Assembly (NCBI GenBank): GCA_965371945.1
Contig: CBDVAK010000253.1
Coordinates: 1 to 5,232 of the forward strand
Source: CBDVAK01 sp965371945
GTDB taxonomy: Bacteria > Pseudomonadota > Gammaproteobacteria > Competibacterales > JAHEDQ01
Length of the DNA stretch: 5,232 nucleotides
Direction of reading: 5' to 3'
The stretch's first letter is position 1; each line of letters starts with the position of its first letter. The position numbers and the translations under genes were made by a program. This document shows, in pieces, positions 1 to 5,232 of the stretch. The notes below the pieces were generated by a model, which saw nothing but the letters and a program-made list of their open reading frames with translations, was not told the origin of the DNA and searched no databases.

Positions 1-142
1 ACTCCAGAAATCCGGTGGCACACAATCGTTGTGGCAACGTCTGGCGCAGATGGTCCGCTAGACGATGAAACTCTGCTACGCCCTCGGCGCTGCGGGTGCC
101 GTGACCGACTACCAGTATCGCGGGTTCCTGCGAGTCGTTCAT
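1..142 (-). CDS. cbiX: CbiX-family sirohydrochlorin cobaltochelatase, N-terminal part (cut by window edge)
   Basis: This minus-strand reading frame starts at an ATG at 142-140 and stays open for 47 codons to the window edge. The protein begins with a short polar lead, then a beta-strand and the motif ILVVGHGTR (about residues 9-17), and the visible part ends in GFLE (44-47). This is the standard N-terminus of CbiX-type chelatases. These insert Co2+ into sirohydrochlorin (or a related precorrin) in the cytoplasm during corrin ring synthesis, and the His of VGHGT (His14) is the expected metal/catalytic residue. Upstream of the ATG the minus strand reads GGACAGGC, a modest ribosome-binding site. 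The frame is open further upstream but offers no better start, and the family normally begins close to this motif. The gene is divergent from the cobU operon, which fits a shared B12 function. The missing C-terminus means I cannot tell a short CbiX from a two-domain form or a fusion. The related ferrochelatase SirB is an alternative, made less likely by the cob neighbours. Confidence 0.85.
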   Translation of the reverse strand, partial: MNDSQEPAILVVGHGTRSAEGVAEFHRLADHLRQTLPQRLCATGFLE

Positions 143-189
143 GCCTGTCCGATGAAGTGTTGCTGGTTGGGTGGGGCGATAGTGTCGGG

Positions 190-201
190 TTTTCCGGAAA
201 A
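190..201. repeat. Perfect 12-bp palindrome TTTTCCGGAAAA
   Basis: The twelve bases at 190-201 read identically on both strands. Such a perfect A/T-flanked palindrome is rare by chance in a GC-rich window and looks like a dimeric-regulator operator half-way between divergent genes. Its A-run overlaps the T-tract of the minus-strand hairpin, so it may instead be a by-product of that element. No known regulator consensus is assigned. Confidence 0.4.
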
Positions 202-228
202 AGACCAGAGCTTGGAGGCTGCTGGTCT
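198..228 (-). terminator. Terminator-like hairpin with T-tract in the cbiX leader
   Basis: Read on the minus strand from 228 to 198, AGACCAG pairs with CTGGTCT (228-222 with 208-202). A second inner pairing of AGC with GCT (220-218 with 211-209) closes over the six-base loop CTCCAA. One C at 221 is bulged. The stem therefore has 10 base pairs and runs directly into five T residues (202-198), the form of a Rho-independent terminator. It lies about 55 bases before the cbiX start, so it could be an attenuator in a cbiX leader, or could stop antisense transcription entering from the cobU side. The short T-tract and the A-U closing pair make termination strength uncertain. Confidence 0.45.
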
Positions 229-330
229 GTCTGACTATGTGCGTGATACCACGTCGGGTCCGGGCATTTTCTTTCACGATCCGCTTCGCTCAGAATAGCC
301 ACGAGGTGCCTTTGATTGCAGGGGTAGCGC

Positions 331-849
331 TTGAAACAGCTCATTCTGGGCGGTGCCCGCTCCGGCAAGAGCCGGCTGGCGGAACAGCGGGCTGCGGCCA
401 GCGGTCTGGCAGTGACCTATGTGGCGACCGCAACCGCGCTCGATGCGGAGATGCGCCAGCGCATAGACCGCCATCGCCAGCGCAGACCCGCGCACTGGCA
501 ACTGTGCGAGGAACCACTGGCGCTGGGGCAACGGCTGGCCGTGATCGCGCAGGCAGGGCGCTGCGTGCTGATCGATTGCCTGACGCTGTGGTTGTCGAAT
601 CTGCTGGTGGCGGGTGAACAAGATCCAGGCAGCGAACGTCAGAATCTGCTCGATGCGCTGGTGGAGGCACCCGGCCAGGTGATTCTGGTCAGCAACGAAG
701 TCGGCCAGGGTATCGTGCCCGATAATCCGCTGGCTCGGGAGTTCCGGGACCAGGCCGGTCTGCTGCACCAGGCGGTGGCCGCGGTCTGCGATCGGGTGAC
801 GCTGGTGGTCGCGGGGTTACCGCTGGAACTCAAGGGTGGGCAGCAGTGA
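331..849 (+). CDS. cobU: Adenosylcobinamide kinase / adenosylcobinamide-phosphate guanylyltransferase
   Basis: This 172-residue protein is a full-length CobU/CobP. The bifunctional cytoplasmic enzyme phosphorylates adenosylcobinamide and then transfers GMP from GTP, giving adenosylcobinamide-GDP for CobS. The N-terminal P-loop GGARSGKS lies at residues 7-14. His48, in IDRHRQRRP, matches the histidine that carries GMP in the Salmonella enzyme. The Walker-B-like DCLTLWLSN is at 82-90, and VSNEVGQGIVP (120-130) is another family signature. The start is TTG at 331: an in-frame TAG at 325-327 excludes anything further upstream, and AGGGG at 320-324 is a good ribosome-binding site six bases away. 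It is the first gene of the operon and its stop overlaps the cobT start by four bases. Regulation is expected from the divergent region upstream, which lacks a recognisable riboswitch. Family assignment is secure. Confidence 0.96.
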   Translation: MKQLILGGARSGKSRLAEQRAAASGLAVTYVATATALDAEMRQRIDRHRQRRPAHWQLCEEPLALGQRLAVIAQAGRCVLIDCLTLWLSNLLVAGEQDPGSERQNLLDALVEAPGQVILVSNEVGQGIVPDNPLAREFRDQAGLLHQAVAAVCDRVTLVVAGLPLELKGGQQ

Positions 850-1883
850 GTGACTGGATCGAAGACCACATTGCGCCGGTCGACGAGGACTGGTTGGCGG
901 CCGCATGGGAGCGCCAGCAACAGCTTACCAAGCCACCCGGCTCGCTCGGTATGCTGGAGCAATTGGGGGTTCGTCTGGCCGCCATGCAGCGCAGTCAGAG
1001 CCCTGAGCTGGACTCCGTGCAGATCAGCGTTTTCGCGGCCGATCACGGGGTGGCAGCCGAGGGTGTGTCGGTTTTTCCCCAGGCTGTCACCGCCGAGATG
1101 GTGCGCAACTTCTCGCGCGGCGGCGCCGCTATCAGCGTGCTGGCGCGTGTGTCGGGTTGCGAGCTGGAAGTGATCAATGCCGGCACCGTCGCCGAGTTGG
1201 AAGTCCTGCCTGGCGTGCTCGACCGGCGGATTGCCGCGGGCACGGGCAACATCGCCACGGCTCCGGCCATGAGTGCTGAACAGCTTGCCACCGCACTGGG
1301 GCTGGGCCGTGACGCAGCGCAGCGCGCCGGGGAACGGGGCGCGCAGTTGCTGATCGGTGCCGAGATGGGCATTGCCAATACCACCGCCGCCACTGCCGTG
1401 GCCTGCGCGCTGTTGGGCGAGCAGGCCGCGGTCATGGTCGGGCCGGGGACGGGGCTGGATGCGGACGGAGTGCGTCACAAGGCGATGGTGATCGAGCGGG
1501 CGCTGGCTCGATTCGAGGGTCGGCAACCGCGGGATATCCTGCGGCAACTGGGTGGTTTCGAGATCGCTGCCCTGGTTGGCTTTTATCTACACGGTGCGCA
1601 GTCGGGAATCCCGTCTTTGGTCGATGGGTTTATCGCCACCGCCGCGGCGCTGGCCGCGGTGCGCATCGACGCCGCGCTTGCCGACTGGTTGTTTTTCGCT
1701 CATGCCTCGGCGGAGCCGGGTCACCAGCGGCTGTTGCAGGCGCTAGCGGCACGACCACTGTTGCAGTTGGATATGCGTCTGGGAGAGGGTAGCGGCGCCG
1801 CGGTCGCGCTGCCGTTGTTGCGTGCCGCCGCGGCCTTGCACGGTGGCATGGCCACCTTCGCGGAAGCTGGAGTGTCCTCTTGA
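846..1883 (+). CDS. cobT: Nicotinate-nucleotide--dimethylbenzimidazole phosphoribosyltransferase
   Basis: This 345-residue protein matches CobT, which is usually about 350 residues. It transfers the phosphoribosyl group of nicotinate mononucleotide to 5,6-dimethylbenzimidazole, giving alpha-ribazole 5'-phosphate and nicotinate in the cytoplasm. Visible signatures in order are KPPGSLG (29-35), FAADHGVAAEGVS (63-75), NAGTV (111-115), GTGNIA (132-137), GAEMGIANTT (171-180), GPGTGLDADG (199-208), FFAHAS (283-288) and LGEGSGA (312-318). Glu314 in the last motif corresponds to the catalytic base Glu317 of Salmonella CobT, and Glu173 to the conserved Glu174. The start is GTG at 846, inside the cobU stop (GTGA overlap), with AGGG at 833-836 as a usable ribosome-binding site. 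The C-terminus overlaps the cobC start in the same way. No key residue is missing. The substrate base could be another benzimidazole, which the sequence cannot show. Confidence 0.97.
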   Translation: MSDWIEDHIAPVDEDWLAAAWERQQQLTKPPGSLGMLEQLGVRLAAMQRSQSPELDSVQISVFAADHGVAAEGVSVFPQAVTAEMVRNFSRGGAAISVLARVSGCELEVINAGTVAELEVLPGVLDRRIAAGTGNIATAPAMSAEQLATALGLGRDAAQRAGERGAQLLIGAEMGIANTTAATAVACALLGEQAAVMVGPGTGLDADGVRHKAMVIERALARFEGRQPRDILRQLGGFEIAALVGFYLHGAQSGIPSLVDGFIATAAALAAVRIDAALADWLFFAHASAEPGHQRLLQALAARPLLQLDMRLGEGSGAAVALPLLRAAAALHGGMATFAEAGVSS

Positions 1884-2494
1884 ACGAGGAGATCACCACC
1901 ATCGACATGCTGCGCCATGGCGAGGCCGGTGACGGCATACCCAGGTTCCGTGGCCGCACCGACGACACTTTGACCGCCAACGGCTGGAGCAGGCTGCGCG
2001 CACTGGTTCCGGACAAGCCGCCCTGGGATCTGGTGGTCAGCTCGCCGCTGCTGCGGTGCGCGGATTTCGCCCGCGAACTGGCTCATGACCACGATCTGCC
2101 CTACCGGCTTGAACCGCGGCTGGCAGAGATGGATTTCGGCGATTGGGACGGCGTGGCGGTGCGTGACGTGCAGGCCAATGATCCGCAGGCACTGGGCCGG
2201 TTCTGGAAAGACCCTCTCGACGCCAGTCCTCCCAACGGCGAGTCCCTGGGTGATTTTTGTACCCGTGTGCTGCGGGCCTGGCAGCAACTGCACACCGACG
2301 GTCTTGGCCGTCATGTGTTGGTGATCAGTCACGGCGGTGTGATGCGGGTCATTCTGGCCCAGGTGCTGGGCATGCAGACCAACCATCTCTGGCGCCTGCA
2401 AATTTCCACCGCGAAACTCAGCCGGATCTGCTACTACGACAGTTACCCGGTGCTCGAATTTCTCAACCGCGATGACCTGCCGGCGCCGTCGTGA
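1880..2494 (+). CDS. cobC: Alpha-ribazole-5'-phosphate phosphatase, histidine phosphatase family
   Basis: This 204-residue protein belongs to the histidine phosphatase (phosphoglycerate-mutase-like) superfamily. The phosphohistidine motif LRHGE lies at residues 11-15 (nucleophile His13), RFRGRTDDTLTANG follows at 22-35, Glu83 sits in EMDFGDWDG, and the second catalytic His is His151 in SHGG. Position between cobT and cobS identifies it as CobC, which removes the phosphate from alpha-ribazole phosphate made by CobT; some schemes have it act on adenosylcobalamin phosphate after CobS. The start is TTG at 1880, overlapping the cobT stop (TTGA), with GGAG at 1869-1872 seven bases upstream. The ATG at 1907 would begin only two residues before the RHG motif and remove the first beta-strand, so it is unlikely. 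Sequence alone would give only a generic phosphatase; context supplies the substrate. It should not be confused with the aminotransferase also called CobC in Pseudomonas nomenclature. Confidence 0.92.
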   Translation: MNEEITTIDMLRHGEAGDGIPRFRGRTDDTLTANGWSRLRALVPDKPPWDLVVSSPLLRCADFARELAHDHDLPYRLEPRLAEMDFGDWDGVAVRDVQANDPQALGRFWKDPLDASPPNGESLGDFCTRVLRAWQQLHTDGLGRHVLVISHGGVMRVILAQVLGMQTNHLWRLQISTAKLSRICYYDSYPVLEFLNRDDLPAPS

Positions 2495-3231
2495 AACCGT
2501 TGCTGATTGCGCTGCAGTTTCTCACCCGCTTCCCGGTCCGCGTTGCGGCGCCGATCGAGCCCCGTGATCACGGTCTTTCGGTGGCAGCCTATCCGTGGGT
2601 GGGGTTGCTGATCGGTTTGTTGCTGGTGATCGTCTACGCCTTCCTCGCCGGCGCCGACACAGGGTTGGTCGCCGTTCTGTTGCTGGTCGTGTGGGTCGGC
2701 GTCACCGGCGCCCTGCATCTGGATGGACTGGCCGACACGGCGGATGCCTGGATCGGTGGGCAGGGCAGTCGGCAACGGACCCTGGAAATCATGAAGGACC
2801 CCGCCAGTGGCCCGCTGGGGGTGGTGGCGTTGGTACTGCTGTTGCTGGTCAAGTTCGCGGCGCTGAACGCGTTGCTGCAGCGCGATGCCTGGGTAGTGCT
2901 GTTGGTGGCGCCGATGCTGGGCCGTGGCGCGCTGACAGTCCTGCTGCTGACCACCCCTTACGTGCGCCCCGGTGGGCTTGGCAGCGAGCTTGCCGCCGGG
3001 TTGGCGCGCGAGGCCTGCTGGTGGTCGCTGGGGGTGGCTGGGGTCACGACCCTGTTTCTGCTGGGCTGGAACGGCACCGTGGTGGCGATGGTCGGCGCCG
3101 CCGTGCTGTGGCTGTTGCGGCGTGCCTGCCTGATGCGGCTGGGGGGGATCACCGGCGATACGCTGGGGGCGCTCTGCGAGATCAGCGAGGCGTCGGTGCT
3201 GGTGACGCTGGCACTGCTGACGAGCGCTTGA
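2491..3231 (+). CDS. cobS: Adenosylcobinamide-GDP ribazoletransferase (cobalamin synthase), membrane protein
   Basis: This 246-residue polytopic inner-membrane protein is CobS/CobV. It joins adenosylcobinamide-GDP from CobU with alpha-ribazole (or its phosphate) and releases GMP, the final step of nucleotide-loop assembly. Family signatures are ALQFLTRFPV (7-16), DGLADTADAW (78-87, the acidic metal/substrate site), MKDPASGPLG (101-110), GRGAL (144-148) and GGITGDTLGA (218-227). Hydrophobic segments at roughly 34-53, 57-73, 108-128, 132-153, 178-191, 195-210 and 234-245 fit the usual membrane topology. The start is GTG at 2491, overlapping the cobC stop (GTGA). No clear ribosome-binding site precedes it, so translation probably depends on coupling to cobC. 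It is the last gene of the operon. Its final 50 bp are also the 3' end of cobQ on the other strand. The C-terminus is normal for the family, so cobS is probably intact. Confidence 0.96.
   Translation: MKPLLIALQFLTRFPVRVAAPIEPRDHGLSVAAYPWVGLLIGLLLVIVYAFLAGADTGLVAVLLLVVWVGVTGALHLDGLADTADAWIGGQGSRQRTLEIMKDPASGPLGVVALVLLLLVKFAALNALLQRDAWVVLLVAPMLGRGALTVLLLTTPYVRPGGLGSELAAGLAREACWWSLGVAGVTTLFLLGWNGTVVAMVGAAVLWLLRRACLMRLGGITGDTLGALCEISEASVLVTLALLTSA
3182..3231. other. Antisense 3' overlap of cobS and cobQ coding regions
   Basis: The plus-strand cobS frame ends with TGA at 3229-3231. The minus-strand cobQ frame continues past that point and ends with TGA at 3184-3182. The two genes therefore share 50 bp, tail to tail. 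The last 15 or so residues of CobQ, a Ser/Ala/Pro-rich tail, are encoded opposite the CobS C-terminal helix. The extra piece lies beyond the conserved GATase core and looks like read-on into the neighbour rather than a functional domain. Confidence 0.85.
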
Positions 3232-4672
3232 TCAGCGGCTCCAGGGCACTGGCGGGCAGGTGCTGTTCGAGGGTGTCGGCCAGACGCTCGATGGATTGGT
3301 CACGCAACACCCGGTAGTCGGGCGCTGCGGTGGTTTCCAACCCCGCCCAACGCAACAATGCATCACGTGCCTCGTGGTGTTCGAACAAACCGTGCAGATA
3401 GCTGCCCGCGACCTGGCCATCGGCCGATAACGCACCGTCGTCACGCTCGTCAAGCCGCACCAGAGGCCGGCTCAGCGCTTTGCCGAGGCTTTCCCCCATG
3501 TGGATCTCGTAGCCTTCGACACGTGCCTGGTCCAGGCTCAGCAGCCCGCTGATCCGGCGCAGACGCTTGTGTGGCTGTAACCGGGTTTCCAGCTCCAGCA
3601 GCCCCAGTCCACGGCTGCTGCCCGGTGCGCCTTCCAGCCCCTGCGGGTCGTGCAGCCAGTGACCGAGCATTTGCAGACCACCGCAGATTCCCAGCAGCCG
3701 GCCGCCGTAGCGCAGATGCCGTTGGATCGCCTGCTCCCAGCCATCGGTTCGCAGTACCGCGAGATCCTGTACCACGCTCTTGCTACCGGGAATCACGATC
3801 AGGTCAGCGGGAGGGATAGGCTGGCCTCTCTCCACCCAGCGCAGATCGACCTGCGGATGCAGCGCCAGCGGATCGAGGTCGGTATGGTTGCTCATCCGCC
3901 TCAGCACCGGAACCACCACCCGCAGCGCGTCCGGATCGTGGGTGGTGGAATGGCTGCGTGACAGCGAATCCTCGGCTTCCAGATGTAGATCGCGCAGATA
4001 GGGGATGACGCCGAGCACCGGAATGCCGCTGTGTCGCTGCAGCCATTCGATCCCCGGCTCGAGCAGCGATACATCTCCCCGGAAGCGGTTGATCAGCAGC
4101 CCCTGGACACGGCTGCGCTCGCTGTCAGACAGCAATGCCAGGGTGCCCACCAGTTGCGCGAACACGCCGCCCCGGTCGATGTCGCCGACCAGCCAGACCG
4201 GGCAGTCGACCGCTTCCGCGAAACCCATGTTGGCGAGGTCGCCCTCGCGCAGGTTGATTTCGGCGGGACTACCCGCACCCTCGACGATTATCACGTCGTG
4301 GCGTTGTTGCAGACGCCGGTACGCGGCCACCACCGGAGCCATCAGGCTGGGTTTGTAGCGGTGGTAGGCACGGGCATCCATGTGCGTCACAACCTGGCCG
4401 TTGACGATCACCTGGGCGCCCACATCGGTGCTTGGTTTGAGCAACACCGGGTTCATATCGGTGTGTGGTTCGATGCCCGCGGCCTGCGCCTGCACCGCCT
4501 GGGCGCGGCCAATTTCACCGCCGTCCACGGTCACCGCACTGTTGAGAGCCATGTTCTGGGGTTTGAACGGCGCCACCGATACACCGTGGCGGGCCAGCAG
4601 CCGGCACAGCCCGGTGACCAGCGCACTCTTGCCGGCGTCTGACGAGGTCCCCTGAATCATCAAGCCATCCAT
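3182..4672 (-). CDS. cobQ: Cobyric acid synthase (adenosylcobyric acid synthase, glutamine-hydrolysing)
   Basis: This 496-residue protein is CobQ (CbiP), usually about 490 residues. Using ATP and glutamine it amidates the b, d, e and g carboxylates of adenosylcobyrinic a,c-diamide in the cytoplasm. The N-terminal synthetase domain shows QGTSSDAGKS (7-16, nucleotide binding), PFKPQNMALNS (35-45), EGAGSPAEIN (131-140) and DIDRGGVFAQL (164-174). The C-terminal class-I glutaminase domain has PGSKS (295-299), nucleophile Cys330 in GICGGLQMLG, EGYEIHMG (386-393) and His427 in SYLHGLFEH. I chose ATG at 4672 because it starts just before the first beta-strand, as in Pseudomonas CobQ. The frame is open to 4822, but that would add 50 unrelated residues and cover the start of cobD. 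ATG at 4660 is a second candidate. No ribosome-binding site precedes 4672, and a TACAAT hexamer lies directly upstream. The gene is convergent with cobS and divergent from cobD. Confidence 0.96.
   Translation of the reverse strand: MDGLMIQGTSSDAGKSALVTGLCRLLARHGVSVAPFKPQNMALNSAVTVDGGEIGRAQAVQAQAAGIEPHTDMNPVLLKPSTDVGAQVIVNGQVVTHMDARAYHRYKPSLMAPVVAAYRRLQQRHDVIIVEGAGSPAEINLREGDLANMGFAEAVDCPVWLVGDIDRGGVFAQLVGTLALLSDSERSRVQGLLINRFRGDVSLLEPGIEWLQRHSGIPVLGVIPYLRDLHLEAEDSLSRSHSTTHDPDALRVVVPVLRRMSNHTDLDPLALHPQVDLRWVERGQPIPPADLIVIPGSKSVVQDLAVLRTDGWEQAIQRHLRYGGRLLGICGGLQMLGHWLHDPQGLEGAPGSSRGLGLLELETRLQPHKRLRRISGLLSLDQARVEGYEIHMGESLGKALSRPLVRLDERDDGALSADGQVAGSYLHGLFEHHEARDALLRWAGLETTAAPDYRVLRDQSIERLADTLEQHLPASALEPLIKRSSAVPASPAPTPR
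3222..3241. other. Small hairpin at the cobS stop codon
   Basis: GAGCGCT (3222-3228) can pair with AGCGGCTC (3234-3241), leaving one bulged G at 3238 and a five-base loop TGATC that contains the cobS stop codon. The 7-bp stem works on both strands, but no T-tract follows on either side, so it is not a classical intrinsic terminator. It is the only obvious structure at the meeting point of the two convergent genes. It may affect RNA ends or be coincidence. Confidence 0.25.
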
Positions 4673-4760
4673 GGCGGGGATTGTACGCACTGTGGTGGTG
4701 GCACGGCACGCCGATTCATCCTTGCCGCGGTGACGGCAGCCGTGCCACGCTCGCCGCACC
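4673..4760. promoter_or_regulatory. Divergent intergenic control region between cobQ and cobD
   Basis: These 88 bp separate two divergent cobalamin genes. Minus-strand TACAAT at 4685-4680 matches the sigma-70 -10 consensus at five of six positions. The best -35 candidate is only GTGCCG at 4709-4704, with an 18-base spacer. A promoter here would start transcription within a base or two of the cobQ ATG. No good plus-strand promoter for cobD is visible, and neither gene has a clear ribosome-binding site. The region is dominated by the inverted repeat at 4698-4748. Confidence 0.4.
4698..4748. repeat. 10-bp perfect inverted repeat with nested hairpin upstream of cobD
   Basis: GTGGCACGGC at 4698-4707 is the exact reverse complement of GCCGTGCCAC at 4739-4748. 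The 31-base spacer contains its own inverted repeat, TGCCG (4723-4727) and CGGCA (4734-4738) with a six-base loop, which abuts the right arm. In a cobD transcript this would form a strong stem ending 12 bases before the ATG. As DNA it could be a pair of operator half-sites between cobQ and cobD. There is no T-tract, so it is not an intrinsic terminator. The arms are exact, but the function is unknown. Confidence 0.5.
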
Positions 4761-5232
4761 ATGAGCGCACTGGCATGCATCGTCGCGGTTCTACTCGACC
4801 GCTTGCTGGGCGAGCCCGGCAAGGGTCATCCGTTGGTGGGATTCGGTGCTCTGGCGGCGTGGCTGGAACAACGGCTGCATCCGGGTGTGGGTGCAGCGCC
4901 TGCAGCACAGTTCAGACGCGGTGCATTGGCTGTCTTACTGCTGGTGGGGCCACTGCTGGTGCTGGCGTGGCTGCTCGCGGCCATTCCGCGGTTCGGCTGG
5001 ACGCTGGAGGTGGGGTTGTTGTATCTGGCCCTGGGTGGCAGCAGCCTCGCCCAGCATGCCGGCCAGGTCGCCGCTGCCCTCGGTGCCGGTGATCTGGTCG
5101 CCGCCAGAGGCGCGGTGGCAAATCTGGTGAGCCGCGATACCGGTGCGCTGGAATCCGCGGAGGTGGCCGCTGCGACAATCGAATCGGTGCTGGAGAACGG
5201 CTGTGACGCGGTGTTTGGCGCCCTGTTCTGGT
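4761..5232 (+). CDS. cbiB: Adenosylcobinamide-phosphate synthase CobD/CbiB, N-terminal part (cut by window edge)
   Basis: The frame is open from ATG 4761 to the right edge (157 codons plus one base, roughly half of a family protein of about 310 residues). CobD/CbiB is an inner-membrane enzyme that links adenosylcobyric acid to aminopropanol or its phosphate, giving adenosylcobinamide (phosphate). Family signatures are LLDRLLGEPGKGHPLVGFG (11-29), LAQHAGQVAAALGAGDLVAA (96-115), NLVSRDT (121-127) and IESVLENGCDAVFGALFW (140-157). Hydrophobic stretches at about 4-16, 54-75 and 83-92 fit its membrane location. An in-frame TGA at 4731-4733 excludes longer starts and there is no other start codon before 4761. 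No ribosome-binding site is visible, and a stem-loop ends 12 bases upstream. This is the cbiB-type cobD, not the threonine-phosphate decarboxylase called CobD in Salmonella. Confidence 0.94.
   Translation, partial: MSALACIVAVLLDRLLGEPGKGHPLVGFGALAAWLEQRLHPGVGAAPAAQFRRGALAVLLLVGPLLVLAWLLAAIPRFGWTLEVGLLYLALGGSSLAQHAGQVAAALGAGDLVAARGAVANLVSRDTGALESAEVAAATIESVLENGCDAVFGALFW

Larger units (their letters stand above)
143..330. promoter_or_regulatory. Divergent intergenic control region between cbiX and cobU
   Basis: This 188-bp stretch separates two divergent cobalamin genes and must hold the promoters for both, but I find no convincing -35/-10 pair. CAGAAT at 291-296 on the plus strand is the best -10-like hexamer for cobU (4 of 6) and lacks a good -35. 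On the minus strand, comparison with the 4-of-6 hexamer TATTCT near 290 is equally weak. Structured elements are present: the palindrome at 190-201, the hairpin at 202-228, and a small CGTG-ATAC-CACG inverted repeat at 242-253. I looked on both strands for the cobalamin-riboswitch core and did not find it. I see no credible small ORF or RNA gene here. Confidence 0.5.

Noticed and set aside
31..298. Small plus-strand open frames of 67 and 77 codons ahead of cobU.
   Set aside because: They are antisense to the cbiX start and run through the structured intergenic region, with no motif and no ribosome-binding site of note.
215..330. Cobalamin riboswitch on the minus strand, from GGACCCGACG and the B12-box-like AGTCAGACAGACCAGC.
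   Set aside because: The B12-box match needs an extra base. The GCCACTG and GGGAAGG segments are missing, and the distance between the two partial matches is too short for the known fold.
639..1547. Long minus-strand open frame (302 codons) opposite cobU/cobT.
   Set aside because: It has no family motifs and lies fully antisense to two well-supported genes. Long antisense frames are common in GC-rich coding DNA.
2595..3317. Plus-strand open frame (240 codons) overlapping cobS in another frame.
   Set aside because: The composition is rich in Gly, Arg and Ala with no membrane segments or motifs, as expected for a frame-shifted reading of GC-rich cobS.
4031..4642. Plus-strand open frame (203 codons) opposite cobQ.
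   Set aside because: It is antisense to the conserved CobQ synthetase domain and has no recognisable domain or ribosome-binding site.
4673..4822. A 50-codon N-terminal extension of cobQ.
   Set aside because: The extension has no resemblance to CobQ family N-termini and would overlap the cobD start. The ATG at 4672 gives the usual length.
1..5232. A hidden mobile element, defence system, CRISPR array or tRNA.
   Set aside because: Nearly the whole window is accounted for by cobalamin genes of uniform composition. No direct repeats, integrase or transposase motifs or cloverleaf structures were seen.

Overview
The window is a cobalamin (vitamin B12) biosynthesis locus from a GC-rich bacterium, most likely a gammaproteobacterium. 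The basis for that guess is the strong G/C bias at third codon positions, the cobU-cobT-cobC-cobS gene order (I recall the same order, under the names cobP/cobU/cobC/cobV, from Pseudomonas), and a CobQ N-terminus of Pseudomonas type. Genus cannot be fixed from the sequence. Nothing suggests a mobile element, phage, CRISPR array or defence system.

Layout. Bases 1-142 hold the 5' end of a minus-strand gene for a CbiX-type sirohydrochlorin cobaltochelatase, cut by the left edge. A 188-bp divergent intergenic region (143-330) follows. It contains a hairpin with a T-tract on the cbiX side and a perfect TTTTCCGGAAAA palindrome. Then comes a tight plus-strand operon, cobU (331-849), cobT (846-1883), cobC (1880-2494) and cobS (2491-3231). 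Each junction is a 4-base stop/start overlap and all four starts are non-ATG. On the opposite strand cobQ (4672-3182) converges on cobS and shares 50 bp with it. cobQ is divergent from cobD/cbiB (4761 to the right edge, incomplete). The 88-bp gap between them carries a 10-bp perfect inverted repeat and a good -10-like hexamer abutting the cobQ start.

How they work together. CbiX inserts cobalt into the tetrapyrrole early in corrin synthesis. CobQ amidates four carboxyl groups of adenosylcobyrinic a,c-diamide to give adenosylcobyric acid. CobD/CbiB attaches the aminopropanol arm to give adenosylcobinamide (phosphate). CobU activates this to adenosylcobinamide-GDP. CobT makes alpha-ribazole phosphate from dimethylbenzimidazole, CobC removes its phosphate, and CobS joins the two halves in the membrane. 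The four-gene operon is thus a complete nucleotide-loop assembly module, with late corrin-modifying genes beside it.

All genes belong to known families and no new system is visible. The items deserving a second look are regulatory and architectural: two divergent control regions with secondary structure, no recognisable cobalamin riboswitch, consistently non-ATG starts in the operon, and the antisense 3' overlap of cobS and cobQ.
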